DNA from: Saccharomyces paradoxus
Lineage: Eukaryota; Ascomycota; Saccharomycetes; Saccharomycetales; Saccharomycetaceae
Length of the DNA stretch: 64,000 nucleotides
Assembly (NCBI RefSeq): GCF_002079055.1
Contig: NC_047496.1
Coordinates: 558,001 to 622,000 of the forward strand
Direction of reading: 5' to 3'
The translations under genes were made by a program, and so were the position numbers. Under the pieces are notes generated by a model. That model was not told the DNA's origin. It searched no databases and saw only the letters and a list, made by a program, of their open reading frames with translations. Shown here one piece after another: positions 40,327 to 49,370 of this stretch (position 1 is the stretch's first letter; each line of letters opens with the position of its first letter).

Positions 40327-40673
40327 CTAGAGAAATTATAATATGCTTACTGTGCCAAAAGGAAGAAAGAATGCAAAGCAAAACGATGGTGCGGTTTAAC
40401 AAAGTAGGCCTTGGTGATGTACTTTCTCAAGATTTATGTCGTATTATATGCTACGAAGATATTTTCAAGATTTAAATGAATCTCCTTCCTCATCGCGACA
40501 TACGATAAGGCTAATAATGGTGCGGTATTATGTCATGGAGCTTGAGACATTGAATACATATATATACTTGTATACAATATATATACATGCAAAGACACAA
40601 ATTCTTAGCAATTTGAGTGAGACAATGGGATGAAGAAGTGTGGAAGGGGGGAAGGTGTATTACTTTTCGAGAA
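40327..40673. other. FIP1 promoter and IME1 3' flank
   Basis: This 347-bp gap between minus-strand genes includes TA-rich sequence (ATATATATACTTG and similar, around 40556-40590) suited to IME1 3'-end formation. No gene is seen. Confidence 0.5.
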
Positions 40674-41768
40674 TTAAGAATAGGTTTTACTAAATTTGTA
40701 GGATATTTCTTGAAACCTGACCTTGTCGTAATAATCTTGATCATTAGAAGCGCTGAAGGAGTAAGCAGCAGCATATCTTGACAGTTTGGAGTTCAGCTTT
40801 TTCAGGAATTCTAATTCTTCCGAATTTAACTTTTGTAGTGATGGTGGTGGTGATTTTTCAACGTCGAAGGCAATTTCTAATGGGTAATAGTAAGATGGCA
40901 CTTGAGGTTCGTCTATAAATGGATCTGCCTCATAACCGTTATTGGAGGCATTGATATTATTGTTGGTATTATTATTGTAATTACAATTAGTGCTTTTATT
41001 GTTGCTATAGTAACGATTATTAAATGAGTGTATATTTTCAATATGAGGTAGAGAGTGATCTTGATATTTGGAATATAAATCCGTGTTTTTGGAATTAATC
41101 GAATCGTGGATATTTGTGGGTTTTGAATAGGTATAGTTTGTTGTATATGGGTAGAAGTCTTGTGCATATAAGAATTCATTGAATTCGAAATTTTCTTGGA
41201 ATATTTTGATATTTTTTTGTAGATTTGTATTAGTTTCATATTTCATTGTGTCGCTCATATCGATATCATTGTCATTTCTGTTATTCTTTTGGAAGTTATC
41301 ATGGTTGTTGAATGATGAATTAAACGTGGATGCGGTTTCATCATTAGAAAAAAGAGATGACAATGAAGAGGATCTGGTACTGCCGGAGCTCTTCTTTCTT
41401 TTTCCAGGTGCAGCTGTCGATATGCTGCCCTTTGTAGTTTTCTTTTCTTTGGAAAGAGGCTGAGAATCAATATTTTCCAAATTCAGAAATTCTTCATTGA
41501 ATAAAATCTGAGGATTGATTAAATGTATTGGTTGTGTGTGAACCAAGTGCTGTAGTTGAGAAGAAGGAATATTGTCCGATTTTTCAAAATGCCAACTCCT
41601 AGGGGAGATTGTAGACCCAAAAGAAAAACAAGGGCGATCTTCTTGATTGATCGTTGTGTCATAATAAATATTTGTTTGTTGTGGTTGTTGTGGTTGTTGT
41701 TCGAAAGGGAAGAGGGAAAACCCGTCTTCTAAGGCAGCGTGAAGTTTTCCACGGACACCTGCTTGCAT
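40674..41768 (-). CDS. IME1: Ime1, master activator of meiosis
   Basis: This 364-residue transcription factor binds Ume6 and switches on early meiotic genes in starved diploids. It is rich in Ser, Asn and Tyr, with no DNA-binding fold. The Tyr-rich C-terminal region (about residues 330-360, with RYAAAYSF and KFSKTY) is the conserved Rim11/Ume6 interaction part. A Gln-rich stretch is near the N-terminus. The very long upstream region fits its complex control. It is somewhat longer than the roughly 360 residues I recall, owing to Asn repeats. Confidence 0.94.
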   Translation of the reverse strand: MQAGVRGKLHAALEDGFSLFPFEQQPQQPQQTNIYYDTTINQEDRPCFSFGSTISPRSWHFEKSDNIPSSQLQHLVHTQPIHLINPQILFNEEFLNLENIDSQPLSKEKKTTKGSISTAAPGKRKKSSGSTRSSSLSSLFSNDETASTFNSSFNNHDNFQKNNRNDNDIDMSDTMKYETNTNLQKNIKIFQENFEFNEFLYAQDFYPYTTNYTYSKPTNIHDSINSKNTDLYSKYQDHSLPHIENIHSFNNRYYSNNKSTNCNYNNNTNNNINASNNGYEADPFIDEPQVPSYYYPLEIAFDVEKSPPPSLQKLNSEELEFLKKLNSKLSRYAAAYSFSASNDQDYYDKVRFQEISYKFSKTYS

Positions 41769-42199
41769 TTTGTTTGTGGGAGAATAAAAAGCGTCTCTTT
41801 TATTTGATGTTTTTCCTTTTTCACCAAAAATGGGAACAGGAATCTTTTTCTATTTTTCTATGAAGGCGATCTAACGACAATGTTTACTATAATCTTGGTC
41901 TCAAACGATATTATTGATTTATTTATAATGTATTAATGTAAAATAAACCGTAATAATATAGTCGATTTTTTTATCTATTTCACGAAGTAACTATGGTATA
42001 CGGAAATTCTAATACGTAAAAAAAGCAAGAATAAAGAACTATAGGGGAAATATTCTGAAGAAAACACTAAGAGTACAAGATAATTTACTGGCTTTAAATA
42101 CATAAAAGAGGAAAAGTTATATCAAGGTAAACAGGCAAGAAATGAGATCGTAAACATCCGACCCCAATTTAGTAGTATATTACAATGAGAGAAAAAGGT

Positions 42200-43640
42200 A
42201 TTGGGGCTAGGATATATTAATTATGCGTTGTTGTTGTTGTCTGTTTAATTTTAGATTGACTATTATGACTTCACACAAAATTTTGTAAACGCAATCACTC
42301 ATGGATAAGCCCTCCCTTTAAAACGTACTACGAAATCATTGATCTGCTAACTTTAAATCGGACTAATACTACCAAAGGATGCTCTAGCTCTCATCGATGT
42401 ATTATTCTGCAGCCAAAAATGCGCAATCAATCACATTTCCTGATACAGAAAACTAATTGGCTGTGTTATGTGGCTGGGGGTTCTGTAACTCCTTTCTTCC
42501 ACGGTGGATCACCATGTTTGGGCTAAGCGCCTTTGATCCTTCCCCTCGAAGAGGGATATGGGGCTGCAGGAAAAAAAATGGTGTGTCAGTAATTCCGGTT
42601 TTTCGGCTTATGTAACTAAGTATCTTTCTCTAGTCCCTTTGCAGACATATATGACACTTCCTTACCCAAACAGTACATTAGATCTGTGTTCCGGATCCAG
42701 GATAGGCAATTAAGAGCTTTTCTGAGCTCTCCGTTATCTTTCTGAGTAATCAATAAAGTTTTGCGTGCATTTAAAGGCACACAAAAAAACTTTAATTCCC
42801 TGCGTATTTTAGACGGCCCCAAGAAGCCAGCATGACGCAGCTTTTGTTGTTGTGTCTTCCACCCCCAAACCTGGTGCCCCCTGCTGCGGGCACGGCACGA
42901 CGCAATGCGCGTTTTCTTAAACTCCGAGGACGAAAAGTAAACAAAGGTATACGCATTTTTTCTCCAACGCAGCATGAAGGTAGTAGTATCACATGCTTAC
43001 ACACTTTACGGCTACTATAACACCGTAGCAACATAACGTTTTATCGTTTGCCCTTTGCTGCTCAATTTCAAAGTACTACAAGATGTTGAGAGAGAGAGGA
43101 GCCTGCAGCTCTTTATAAAAAAGGTGTAATTTTGGATGACATCAACAATAAGCTTTATCTAGCGGCTTGTATAGCTACGCTACACACGCAATTACTGCCG
43201 GACTCTCTGAGCATTTGCGTTTGTCGGTCGGCTTTATTACTTGATAGAATTCAAATTAACGGTAACTTTTCAGTCATGGTAACTTTCCTAACATAACTAC
43301 GTTAATTTCAACCAAAGTTTTTGTCATCTGCTTGACACGAGGGTAATAAGGGTACGTTTGATAAATAAATTCAGTGTTTAAAGATTTTTTTTTTACATCT
43401 GCTCGCCGACGATCTCTTGCTCGGGGGGACTATCATCGGACAGGGAAAATTCCTTTCTTCCTTAGTTTCTCCTTATCGCCGCGGAGGTACGCGGGACGCC
43501 AATAATCAAGTACGCATTCTTTCCTTAAACTAACTAATAAATAGTCTTGGTTCCCTAAATTGGCTAATAAACGTTCTAATTTTTTAAATTAGACGTTATG
43601 GATCACTGTTAGCCACATAAATATAAGATCAACGACACAA
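42200..43640 (-). ncRNA. IRT1: Probable IRT1-like non-coding transcript across the IME1 promoter (approximate ends)
   Basis: In S. cerevisiae, Rme1 drives a roughly 1.4-kb RNA through the IME1 promoter and so represses IME1 in haploids. Here the two Rme1 sites are followed, in the minus direction, by a TATA box at 43679-43687. A start near 43580-43640 is therefore expected. Both ends are inferred from the sites and from the known length in S. cerevisiae, not seen directly. Confidence 0.35.
43570..43597. repeat. Near-perfect inverted repeat in IME1 upstream region
   Basis: Arms AACGTTCTAATTT and AAATTAGACGTT pair across a three-base T loop with one bulged base. It would form a hairpin at or near the 5' end of the predicted IRT1 RNA. 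Confidence 0.8.
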
Positions 43641-43678
43641 GACCCTTTTTCTTTACAAGAATATATTCAGGGACAGTC

Positions 43679-43687
43679 CTTATATAG
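43679..43687 (-). promoter_or_regulatory. TATA box on the minus strand (predicted IRT1 promoter)
   Basis: The minus strand reads CTATATAAG, a strong TATA box, about 80 bp downstream of the nearer Rme1 site in the direction of IME1 transcription. Confidence 0.5.
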
Positions 43688-43766
43688 TGTTGGCGCTCAC
43701 CTTTTTTCTACCCACGTTTTGTAGATGCAACGCCTACTTGTCTTGATCAACATCATTATTTTATGC

Positions 43767-43777
43767 TTTTGAGGTAC
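43767..43777 (-). promoter_or_regulatory. Rme1 binding site (GTACCTCAAAA)
   Basis: The minus strand reads GTACCTCAAAA, an exact match to the Rme1 consensus GWACCTCAARA, 2.0 kb upstream of IME1. Rme1 sites are known at this distance in S. cerevisiae. Confidence 0.85.
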
Positions 43778-43847
43778 AGTAGTTAGCCGTACGTTTTCTA
43801 AATTCTCTGAAAATGTAAGCGCGGCATTTACTGTCACTCAGGGAACA

Positions 43848-43858
43848 TCTTGAGGTTC
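43848..43858 (-). promoter_or_regulatory. Rme1 binding site (GAACCTCAAGA)
   Basis: A second exact consensus match on the minus strand, 81 bp from the first, makes the paired arrangement needed for full repression. Confidence 0.85.
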
Positions 43859-44133
43859 TTTTGACATCCGTATTCTTGTTGCGAGCATAATCTCTCCCCC
43901 TCCCCCTTTTTTTACTGAAAATATGTACAAAACTGCCGTGAGGGATAACATTGGCCAAATTACTCCAACCCCATACGGGCCGTGGCGAATAAGGATAAGA
44001 AAACAAGAATGTGTAGATAACATATGATACGAATTTCTTTTTCATTTTCTTGCGGCTAGTATTGTGCTGTACGCGCTATGGTGCATTCTATGGGTGATGT
44101 TTATGGCTTTTAGTCACTATCACTACTTTTCTT

Positions 44134-44143
44134 TAGCCGCCCA
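44134..44143 (+). promoter_or_regulatory. Ume6 URS1 site (TAGCCGCCCA)
   Basis: This full URS1 match lies beyond the Rme1 sites, 2.4 kb from IME1 and about 330 bp upstream of RPL43B. In S. cerevisiae an Ime1-Ume6-driven RNA, IRT2, starts in this part of the region; this is the natural candidate site for it. Confidence 0.7.
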
Positions 44144-44173
44144 CCTCCTGCTGCCCATTTTATCCTAGCTCTC

Positions 44174-44203
44174 CATCCATACATCCTGTTTAACCCATAC
44201 ATG
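44174..44203 (+). promoter_or_regulatory. Tandem Rap1 sites, RPL43B promoter
   Basis: CATCCATACATCC at 44174-44186 and ACCCATACATG at 44193-44203 match the Rap1 consensus ACACCCATACATT. They lie in the same orientation and about 280-300 bp upstream of the ATG. A T-rich tract follows. This is the standard ribosomal-protein promoter layout. Confidence 0.85.
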
Positions 44204-44476
44204 TCAATTACGTTTCTCTTTTTTTGGTGTCAGGTGTAGTTTAGCGCAAGATTTTTAGTCTTTCGATTGAATCGCGCATTCGTTTATGATGATATATTAC
44301 CTTTCCGACAGGAAACTCAGGCCCATTGGGAGAGTTCCGACTTGCCTAGGAGGACTAGTTTGAAAAATTTGGAATTTCATTTGAGAATCAATGTATATTA
44401 CTGCCATTACACTTGTACGGTTATTCATTACTTAAATACAACAGAATAAAAAAGGATACACAACCAAGCAAAAAAA

Positions 44477-45034
44477 ATGTATGCAATCAAAATTAAAGAA
44501 TTGGATGACTGAATGTTATCATATTGGAGTTAGCTGGAATATATGGTAAGCTTGAACTGAATGAATAGATAGTACTGGAATTGATGAACCACGAAATTTC
44601 GCAGCTGAGAGGAATGAAAAAAGGCAAGATATGGCAGTAACGATTCTTGACGCAACCTCACCAATTGCTTACCAAAACTCAATATGACTACATCAAATCA
44701 ATTATTGGGCAAGTTTTTAGTTTACTAACAAATATTACCATCTTATTTTTTTTACAGGGCTAAGAGAACAAAGAAGGTCGGTATCACAGGTAAATACGGT
44801 GTCCGTTATGGTTCATCATTGAGAAGACAGGTCAAGAAGTTGGAAATCCAACAACATGCCAGATATGACTGTTCCTTCTGTGGTAAGAAGACTGTTAAGA
44901 GAGGTGCAGCTGGTATTTGGTCTTGTTCTTCTTGTAAGAAGACCGTTGCCGGTGGTGCTTATACTGTTTCTACAGCAGCTGCCGCTACCGTTAGATCTAC
45001 CATCAGAAGATTAAGAGAAATGGTTGAAGCCTAG
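44477..45034 (+). CDS. RPL43B: Ribosomal protein eL43 (RPL43B), spliced
   Basis: This 92-residue protein of the 60S subunit is made from two exons. Exon 1 is only AT (44477-44478). The intron 44479-44757 begins GTATGC, has the branch point TACTAAC at 44723-44729 and ends TTTACAG. Exon 2 (44758-45034) continues [17 protein letters not shown]4 zinc ribbon is formed by CSFC and CSSC. The spliced N-terminus matches eL43 exactly. Rap1 sites upstream and biased codons fit a ribosomal protein. A paralogue, RPL43A, is expected elsewhere. Confidence 0.95.
44479..44757 (+). other. RPL43B intron, 279 nt
   Basis: The 5' splice site is GTATGC, one base off the yeast consensus GTATGT. The branch point is the perfect TACTAAC, and the 3' site CAG lies 28 nt after it, behind a T tract. 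The frame is restored only by this donor with its 2-nt first exon. Confidence 0.92.
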
Positions 45035-45261
45035 ACTTTTTTATTCATTTTCTTTTGGCTCTCACTAGGTATATCTATTCCATAACGACTATGTTTTGTA
45101 TTTTTAAAATTTACATAAAACCATATCAGTACATCAACGAACTGTAAAAAAAACTTCAGCATAATTACTGCAGTATATTTAAACTCAATTAGAGGAGCAC
45201 AAATAGTTGATCTTCGCTCCTGCTCCTGTCACGTGATTACTAATGATTTTTGACAGACGTT

Positions 45262-45272
45262 CGGCTTAATGG
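45262..45272 (-). promoter_or_regulatory. Carbon source response element (CCATTAAGCCG)
   Basis: Fits CCRTTNRNCCG on the minus strand, 680 bp upstream of SFC1. Cat8/Sip4 bind such sites on non-fermentable carbon. Confidence 0.6.
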
Positions 45273-45322
45273 AAAAGAGGGGCGCCTTTCGATGGATCTG
45301 AGGGGAGACTATAGAATCATCT

Positions 45323-45333
45323 CGGTTGAATGG
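45323..45333 (-). promoter_or_regulatory. Carbon source response element (CCATTCAACCG)
   Basis: A second match to CCRTTNRNCCG, 51 bp from the first. A weaker relative (CCATTTCTCCG) is at 45359-45369. Paired elements fit Cat8 control of the succinate-fumarate carrier. Confidence 0.65.
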
Positions 45334-45951
45334 AGCATTTTTTTTAGTAGCGCCCGCCCGGAGAAATGGACGCTAGCGAATGGGCCAGGAATGATTAACC
45401 GCCCACGTCAACTGGATACCACTTCGTACAACAGCACCAGCCTAGTCCCGGTAAACCGCAAACGGGCTTTATTTGTGACAAAGGGCTCAAATTTGATGGG
45501 TCGGTGTTAATGATTAGTCCTCATAGTCATAGTAAAGTGTGATGATGGAGGTAATGATGATATGCTGTAGCACTGCTCGAGGTGCCATCTTTTAGCCAAT
45601 CCTTTGAGATTCCTGTCGCCACGGAGTTACCATCTTTTACAACCATAATGTCATAGTCGCATTCTGCATATATCCTATGTATAAATATATAGTTCAGTTG
45701 TCGCTTGTTCTTGTTTTGTTAATTCCTTTGTTGTAGTCCTTCTTGTAGTCCTTCTTGTTCTTGGCGTTTCCCTCTTCATTTTCTGTTCGTCTCATAGATA
45801 TAGTGCTAAGCATTTTGAAATATATTATCAATTGGGCTATTAAAAGAAACTTGGCATCTTCCCTATACTACAATCAAAAATACTTGACTCAGAAAAGAAG
45901 TTTATATTCTTTTTAGCCATAAGATAACATAATAAACAAGAAGAAAGCAAG

Positions 45952-46920
45952 ATGTCTCAAAAAAAGAAGGCTTCTCATCCGGCCATCAACCTGATGGCTG
46001 GTGGTACGGCAGGTTTGTTTGAAGCATTGTGTTGTCATCCTTTAGATACAATTAAGGTGAGAATGCAAATATACAGAAGGGTAGCCGGTATTGAACATGT
46101 TAAACCCCCAGGATTTATTAAAACTGGGCGTACCATTTATCAAAAAGAAGGTTTCTTGGCTCTGTATAAAGGTCTAGGAGCTGTTGTCATCGGTATTATA
46201 CCTAAAATGGCCATCCGTTTCTCGTCTTATGAATTCTATAGAACCTTATTGGTCAATAAGGAAACAGGAATCGTATCTACCGGTAATACTTTTGTTGCTG
46301 GTGTTGGAGCTGGTATCACCGAAGCTGTTCTTGTGGTCAACCCTATGGAAGTTGTAAAAATTAGGCTGCAAGCCCAGCATTTAACTCCGAGTGAACCAAA
46401 TGTCGGTCCCAAATACAATAACGCCATCCATGCCGCCTACACTATTGTCAAAGAAGAAGGTGTTTCTGCCTTATATAGAGGAGTTTCCTTAACCGCAGCA
46501 AGGCAAGCGACTAATCAGGGTGCCAATTTCACAGTTTATTCTAAACTGAAGGAGTTTTTGCAGAATTACCATCAAATGGATGTTCTACCTTCATGGGAAA
46601 CTTCCTGCATAGGTTTGATTTCAGGTGCCATTGGGCCGTTTTCCAACGCTCCATTGGATACTATAAAGACAAGATTGCAGAAGGATAAGTCCACCTCATT
46701 GGAAAAACAGTCCGGGATGAAGAAAATCATTACCATCGGTACTCAACTACTGAAAGAAGAGGGTTTTAGAGCATTGTACAAAGGTATTACCCCAAGAGTG
46801 ATGAGAGTGGCTCCAGGTCAGGCTGTTACCTTTACCGTTTATGAATATGTAAGGGAACATTTGGAAAATTTGGGTATATTCAAGAAGAATGACACACCAA
46901 AGCCAAAACCGTTAAAGTAG
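45952..46920 (+). CDS. SFC1: Mitochondrial succinate-fumarate carrier Sfc1
   Basis: This 322-residue inner-membrane carrier exchanges cytosolic succinate from the glyoxylate cycle for fumarate and is needed for growth on ethanol and acetate. Three carrier repeats show PLDTIKVR, PMEVVKIR and PLDTIKTR. The tail is Lys/Pro-rich. Upstream Cat8-type elements match this role. Confidence 0.96.
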   Translation: MSQKKKASHPAINLMAGGTAGLFEALCCHPLDTIKVRMQIYRRVAGIEHVKPPGFIKTGRTIYQKEGFLALYKGLGAVVIGIIPKMAIRFSSYEFYRTLLVNKETGIVSTGNTFVAGVGAGITEAVLVVNPMEVVKIRLQAQHLTPSEPNVGPKYNNAIHAAYTIVKEEGVSALYRGVSLTAARQATNQGANFTVYSKLKEFLQNYHQMDVLPSWETSCIGLISGAIGPFSNAPLDTIKTRLQKDKSTSLEKQSGMKKIITIGTQLLKEEGFRALYKGITPRVMRVAPGQAVTFTVYEYVREHLENLGIFKKNDTPKPKPLK

Positions 46921-47381
46921 ATGATCAACAATGAGATTACAAAATGAAATAAAGAAAAATAAAAATAGGATAGAAGATCAACCAACAATTTGCTTATTCT
47001 TCCTTACTAAATACTCAAAGTAAAGTAGCAACATAAGAAACAAGACCAAAACAAAACAAAACAAAACAAATAAATCTATGTAATCATACTCATTCAATTT
47101 GATATTCATTCCTTTACCTTTTTGTCCTCATTCGAGGCTCCATAAGCGCGCTATTTTCCCTACTCCCTTTTTTCGTAAATAGTAATAATGTGCTGAAAAG
47201 AACAATGAATTATTTATCATACGTATCTCATCATTTCGATATGAGGGGAAGTTTCTCTTTTCTTTCATCCCTTGTCGTAACTTCCAATATATAAGAGCAT
47301 AAACAATTGATTTTACGCTAGTAATTAACTTAACATATCTGTCTCGAAGAAAGAAAAAAATTCAGCTTGCATCCCAAAAAT
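46921..47381. other. SFC1 3' flank and YJR096W promoter
   Basis: This 461-bp gap has a short (AAAAC)n repeat at about 47048-47070 and is otherwise plain AT-rich sequence. No gene is seen. Confidence 0.55.
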
Positions 47382-48230
47382 ATGGTCCCTAAATTTTACA
47401 AACTTTCGAATGGCTTTAAAATCCCAAGCATTGCTTTGGGCACCTACGATATTCCAAGATCGCAAACAGTTGAAATTGTGTATGAAGGTATCAAGTGCGG
47501 CTATCGTCATTTCGATACTGCTGTACTTTATGGTAATGAAAAAGAAGTTGGCGATGGTATCACCAAGTGGTTAAACGAAGATCCGGAAAACCATAAACGT
47601 GAAGAAATCTTCTATACCACTAAATTGTGGAATTCGCAAAACGGATATAAAAAAGCTAAAGCTGCCATTCAACAATGTTTGAACGAAGTTTCGAGCCTGA
47701 AATACATTGATCTTCTTTTGATTCATTCACCATTGGAAGGTCCTAAATTGAGGTTGGAGACTTGGCGGGCTATGCAAGAAGCAGTTGATGAAGGATTGGT
47801 TAAGTCTATAGGGGTTTCCAACTATGGAAAAAAACACATCGATGAACTTTTGAATTGGCCAGAACTGAAGTATAAGCCAGTAGTCAACCAAATCGAAATA
47901 TCGCCCTGGATTATGAGACAAGAATTAGCAGATTATTGTAAATCTAAAGGTCTCGTCGTCGAAGCCTTTGCCCCATTGTGTCACGGCTACAAAATGACCA
48001 ATCCAGACTTATTGAAAGTTTGCAAGGAGGTAGACCATAATCCAGGTCAAGTGCTAATCCGTTGGTCTTTACAACACGGTTATTTACCACTACCGAAGAC
48101 TAAAACTGTGAAAAGATTAGAAGGTAACCTTGCAGCCTATGAATTTGAATTGTCAGACGAACAGATGAAAATTCTTGATCATCCTGATGCTTATGAGCCT
48201 ACCGATTGGGAATGCACAGATGCGCCATAA
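47382..48230 (+). CDS. YJR096W: Aldo-keto reductase YJR096W
   Basis: This 282-residue NADPH-dependent reductase acts on xylose/arabinose-type aldoses and aldehydes in vitro. The family signatures are GYRHFDTAVLYGNE (catalytic Asp and Tyr), the Lys in FYTTKLWN, the His in LLLIHSP, and the cofactor-binding LPLPKTKTVKRLEGN. I start at ATG 47382; the frame upstream is reached only through a TTG. Confidence 0.94.
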   Translation: MVPKFYKLSNGFKIPSIALGTYDIPRSQTVEIVYEGIKCGYRHFDTAVLYGNEKEVGDGITKWLNEDPENHKREEIFYTTKLWNSQNGYKKAKAAIQQCLNEVSSLKYIDLLLIHSPLEGPKLRLETWRAMQEAVDEGLVKSIGVSNYGKKHIDELLNWPELKYKPVVNQIEISPWIMRQELADYCKSKGLVVEAFAPLCHGYKMTNPDLLKVCKEVDHNPGQVLIRWSLQHGYLPLPKTKTVKRLEGNLAAYEFELSDEQMKILDHPDAYEPTDWECTDAP

Positions 48231-48600
48231 ATAGGAAAGTGAACTTTAAAATAACATATATGGACGTATAATTATTTTTCGTTTTATAAATGTTATCAAA
48301 TCACACATATCTTTCTAGAGCTTTCGATTAGAATCAACTATGAGTGAAGCTGGCAAAAAATTAAAATGGTAATCATCGGCTCTTTTGAAATATTTCCCCC
48401 TCTATAGTTACCCGTTTGGAAATTTTCAGAAAAATTGCACACAGATGCGATGACGTCGATGTAAGGTTACTAATCCTATCACTGAAAAAATCACGATTGG
48501 TGCTGAAAGGTAAGCCCGATCAACTAAGGAATTTACTACACTATTTATAGTTTATCTTTTTTTTATTTCAATCTTTTCCCTCGGTTAGAATTAAACAATA
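48231..48600. other. YJR096W 3' flank and JJJ3 promoter
   Basis: This 370-bp gap has a Reb1 site (listed) and ATTTATAGTTT at 48543-48553, which matches 10 of 11 bases of the ARS consensus. I faintly recall a replication origin near here in S. cerevisiae, but that is not shown by this sequence. Confidence 0.45.
48418..48424 (-). promoter_or_regulatory. Reb1 site, JJJ3 promoter
   Basis: TTACCCG, the Reb1 core on the minus strand, 177 bp upstream of the JJJ3 start. Confidence 0.55.
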
Positions 48601-49107
48601 ATGTCATTAGCGAATTCGTTAACCCACTACGAAATTTTAAGAATTCCATCGGACGCAACGCAAGAAGAGATCAAAAAGGCATATAGGAATCGGTTACTAA
48701 ATACCCATCCCGATAAGCTTACTAAAAATGTACACGATAACGTCAACAGCGTCACAATAAATAAGATTCAGGATGCTTATAAAATACTGTCCAATAAAAA
48801 AACCCGTGGTGAATATGATAGGCTGATCCTTGAAAACTATAAACTCCAAGGATTTCACAATTGTGGTGATGGGCTGGATGAATTTTCCTTAGACGATTTC
48901 TCGTTTGATGAAGATAAGCTTGAATTCATGATGAATTGTCCTCGCTGTCAGTTTGCAGATGGCTTTCATTTTAGTGAAAGTTTGTTAGGTGAATGCATCG
49001 ACAACGTAAATGTTGCTGAACAAAATCATTCCGGATATCAATTATTGACTCAATGTAGCGCATGCAGTTTATGGCTGAAGGTTAATTTTGAGGTCGAGGA
49101 AGAGTAA
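48601..49107 (+). CDS. JJJ3: Jjj3/Dph4, J-domain protein for diphthamide synthesis
   Basis: This 168-residue protein acts with Dph3 in diphthamide modification of eEF2. An N-terminal J domain has HPD at 36-38, followed by a C-terminal CSL zinc finger. The zinc ligands are the CPRC pair at about 113-116 and the CSAC pair at about 158-161. The length is close to that of S. cerevisiae. Confidence 0.95.
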   Translation: MSLANSLTHYEILRIPSDATQEEIKKAYRNRLLNTHPDKLTKNVHDNVNSVTINKIQDAYKILSNKKTRGEYDRLILENYKLQGFHNCGDGLDEFSLDDFSFDEDKLEFMMNCPRCQFADGFHFSESLLGECIDNVNVAEQNHSGYQLLTQCSACSLWLKVNFEVEEE

Positions 49108-49370
49108 ACAGGACAACAATGAAAATGGGAGAGACAGGTGGGCATATAAGATAAATTTGTTTATAGAATCATTATTTTACTTCATGGGAAATTGAATGGT
49201 GTATATATAAGAAGTAGTAATGTACAAAGAAAGTAATGTTTGGCAACTTAAGATAAAAAATTTTATGTTTATTCGCGGTGCGTTGCCAGATGTCATAACA
49301 TGCGAAATTCATTATGAGAAAAAATGCAGATATGTATAATAAACAAATAATAAAACGTTTTATGAAGTGT

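Larger units (their letters stand above)
41769..44476. promoter_or_regulatory. IME1 upstream control region (2.7 kb) shared with RPL43B promoter
   Basis: No protein gene is supported in this stretch. It contains, from IME1 outward, stress-type CCCCT/AGGGG motifs (CCCCT at about 42542), an A/T-rich palindrome, a minus-strand TATA box, two Rme1 sites, one URS1 and, close to RPL43B, two Rap1 sites. The S. cerevisiae IME1 promoter is likewise over 2 kb and integrates mating type and nutrition. Confidence 0.75.
45035..45951. other. SFC1 promoter region
   Basis: This 917-bp gap holds two matches to the carbon source response element, a near-match, and a GC-rich box around 45340-45480. An 86-codon frame at 45250-45510 begins only at a TTG and is not credible. 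No RNA gene is seen. Confidence 0.6.

Noticed and set aside
44530-44760. Alternative RPL43B donor ATATATGGTAAGC at about 44540
   Set aside because: It would give ATG followed by GGC TAA on joining to the only acceptor, an immediate stop; the GTATGC donor restores the eL43 N-terminus.
45250-45510. 86-codon ORF in the SFC1 promoter
   Set aside because: It starts only at TTG and covers regulatory elements.
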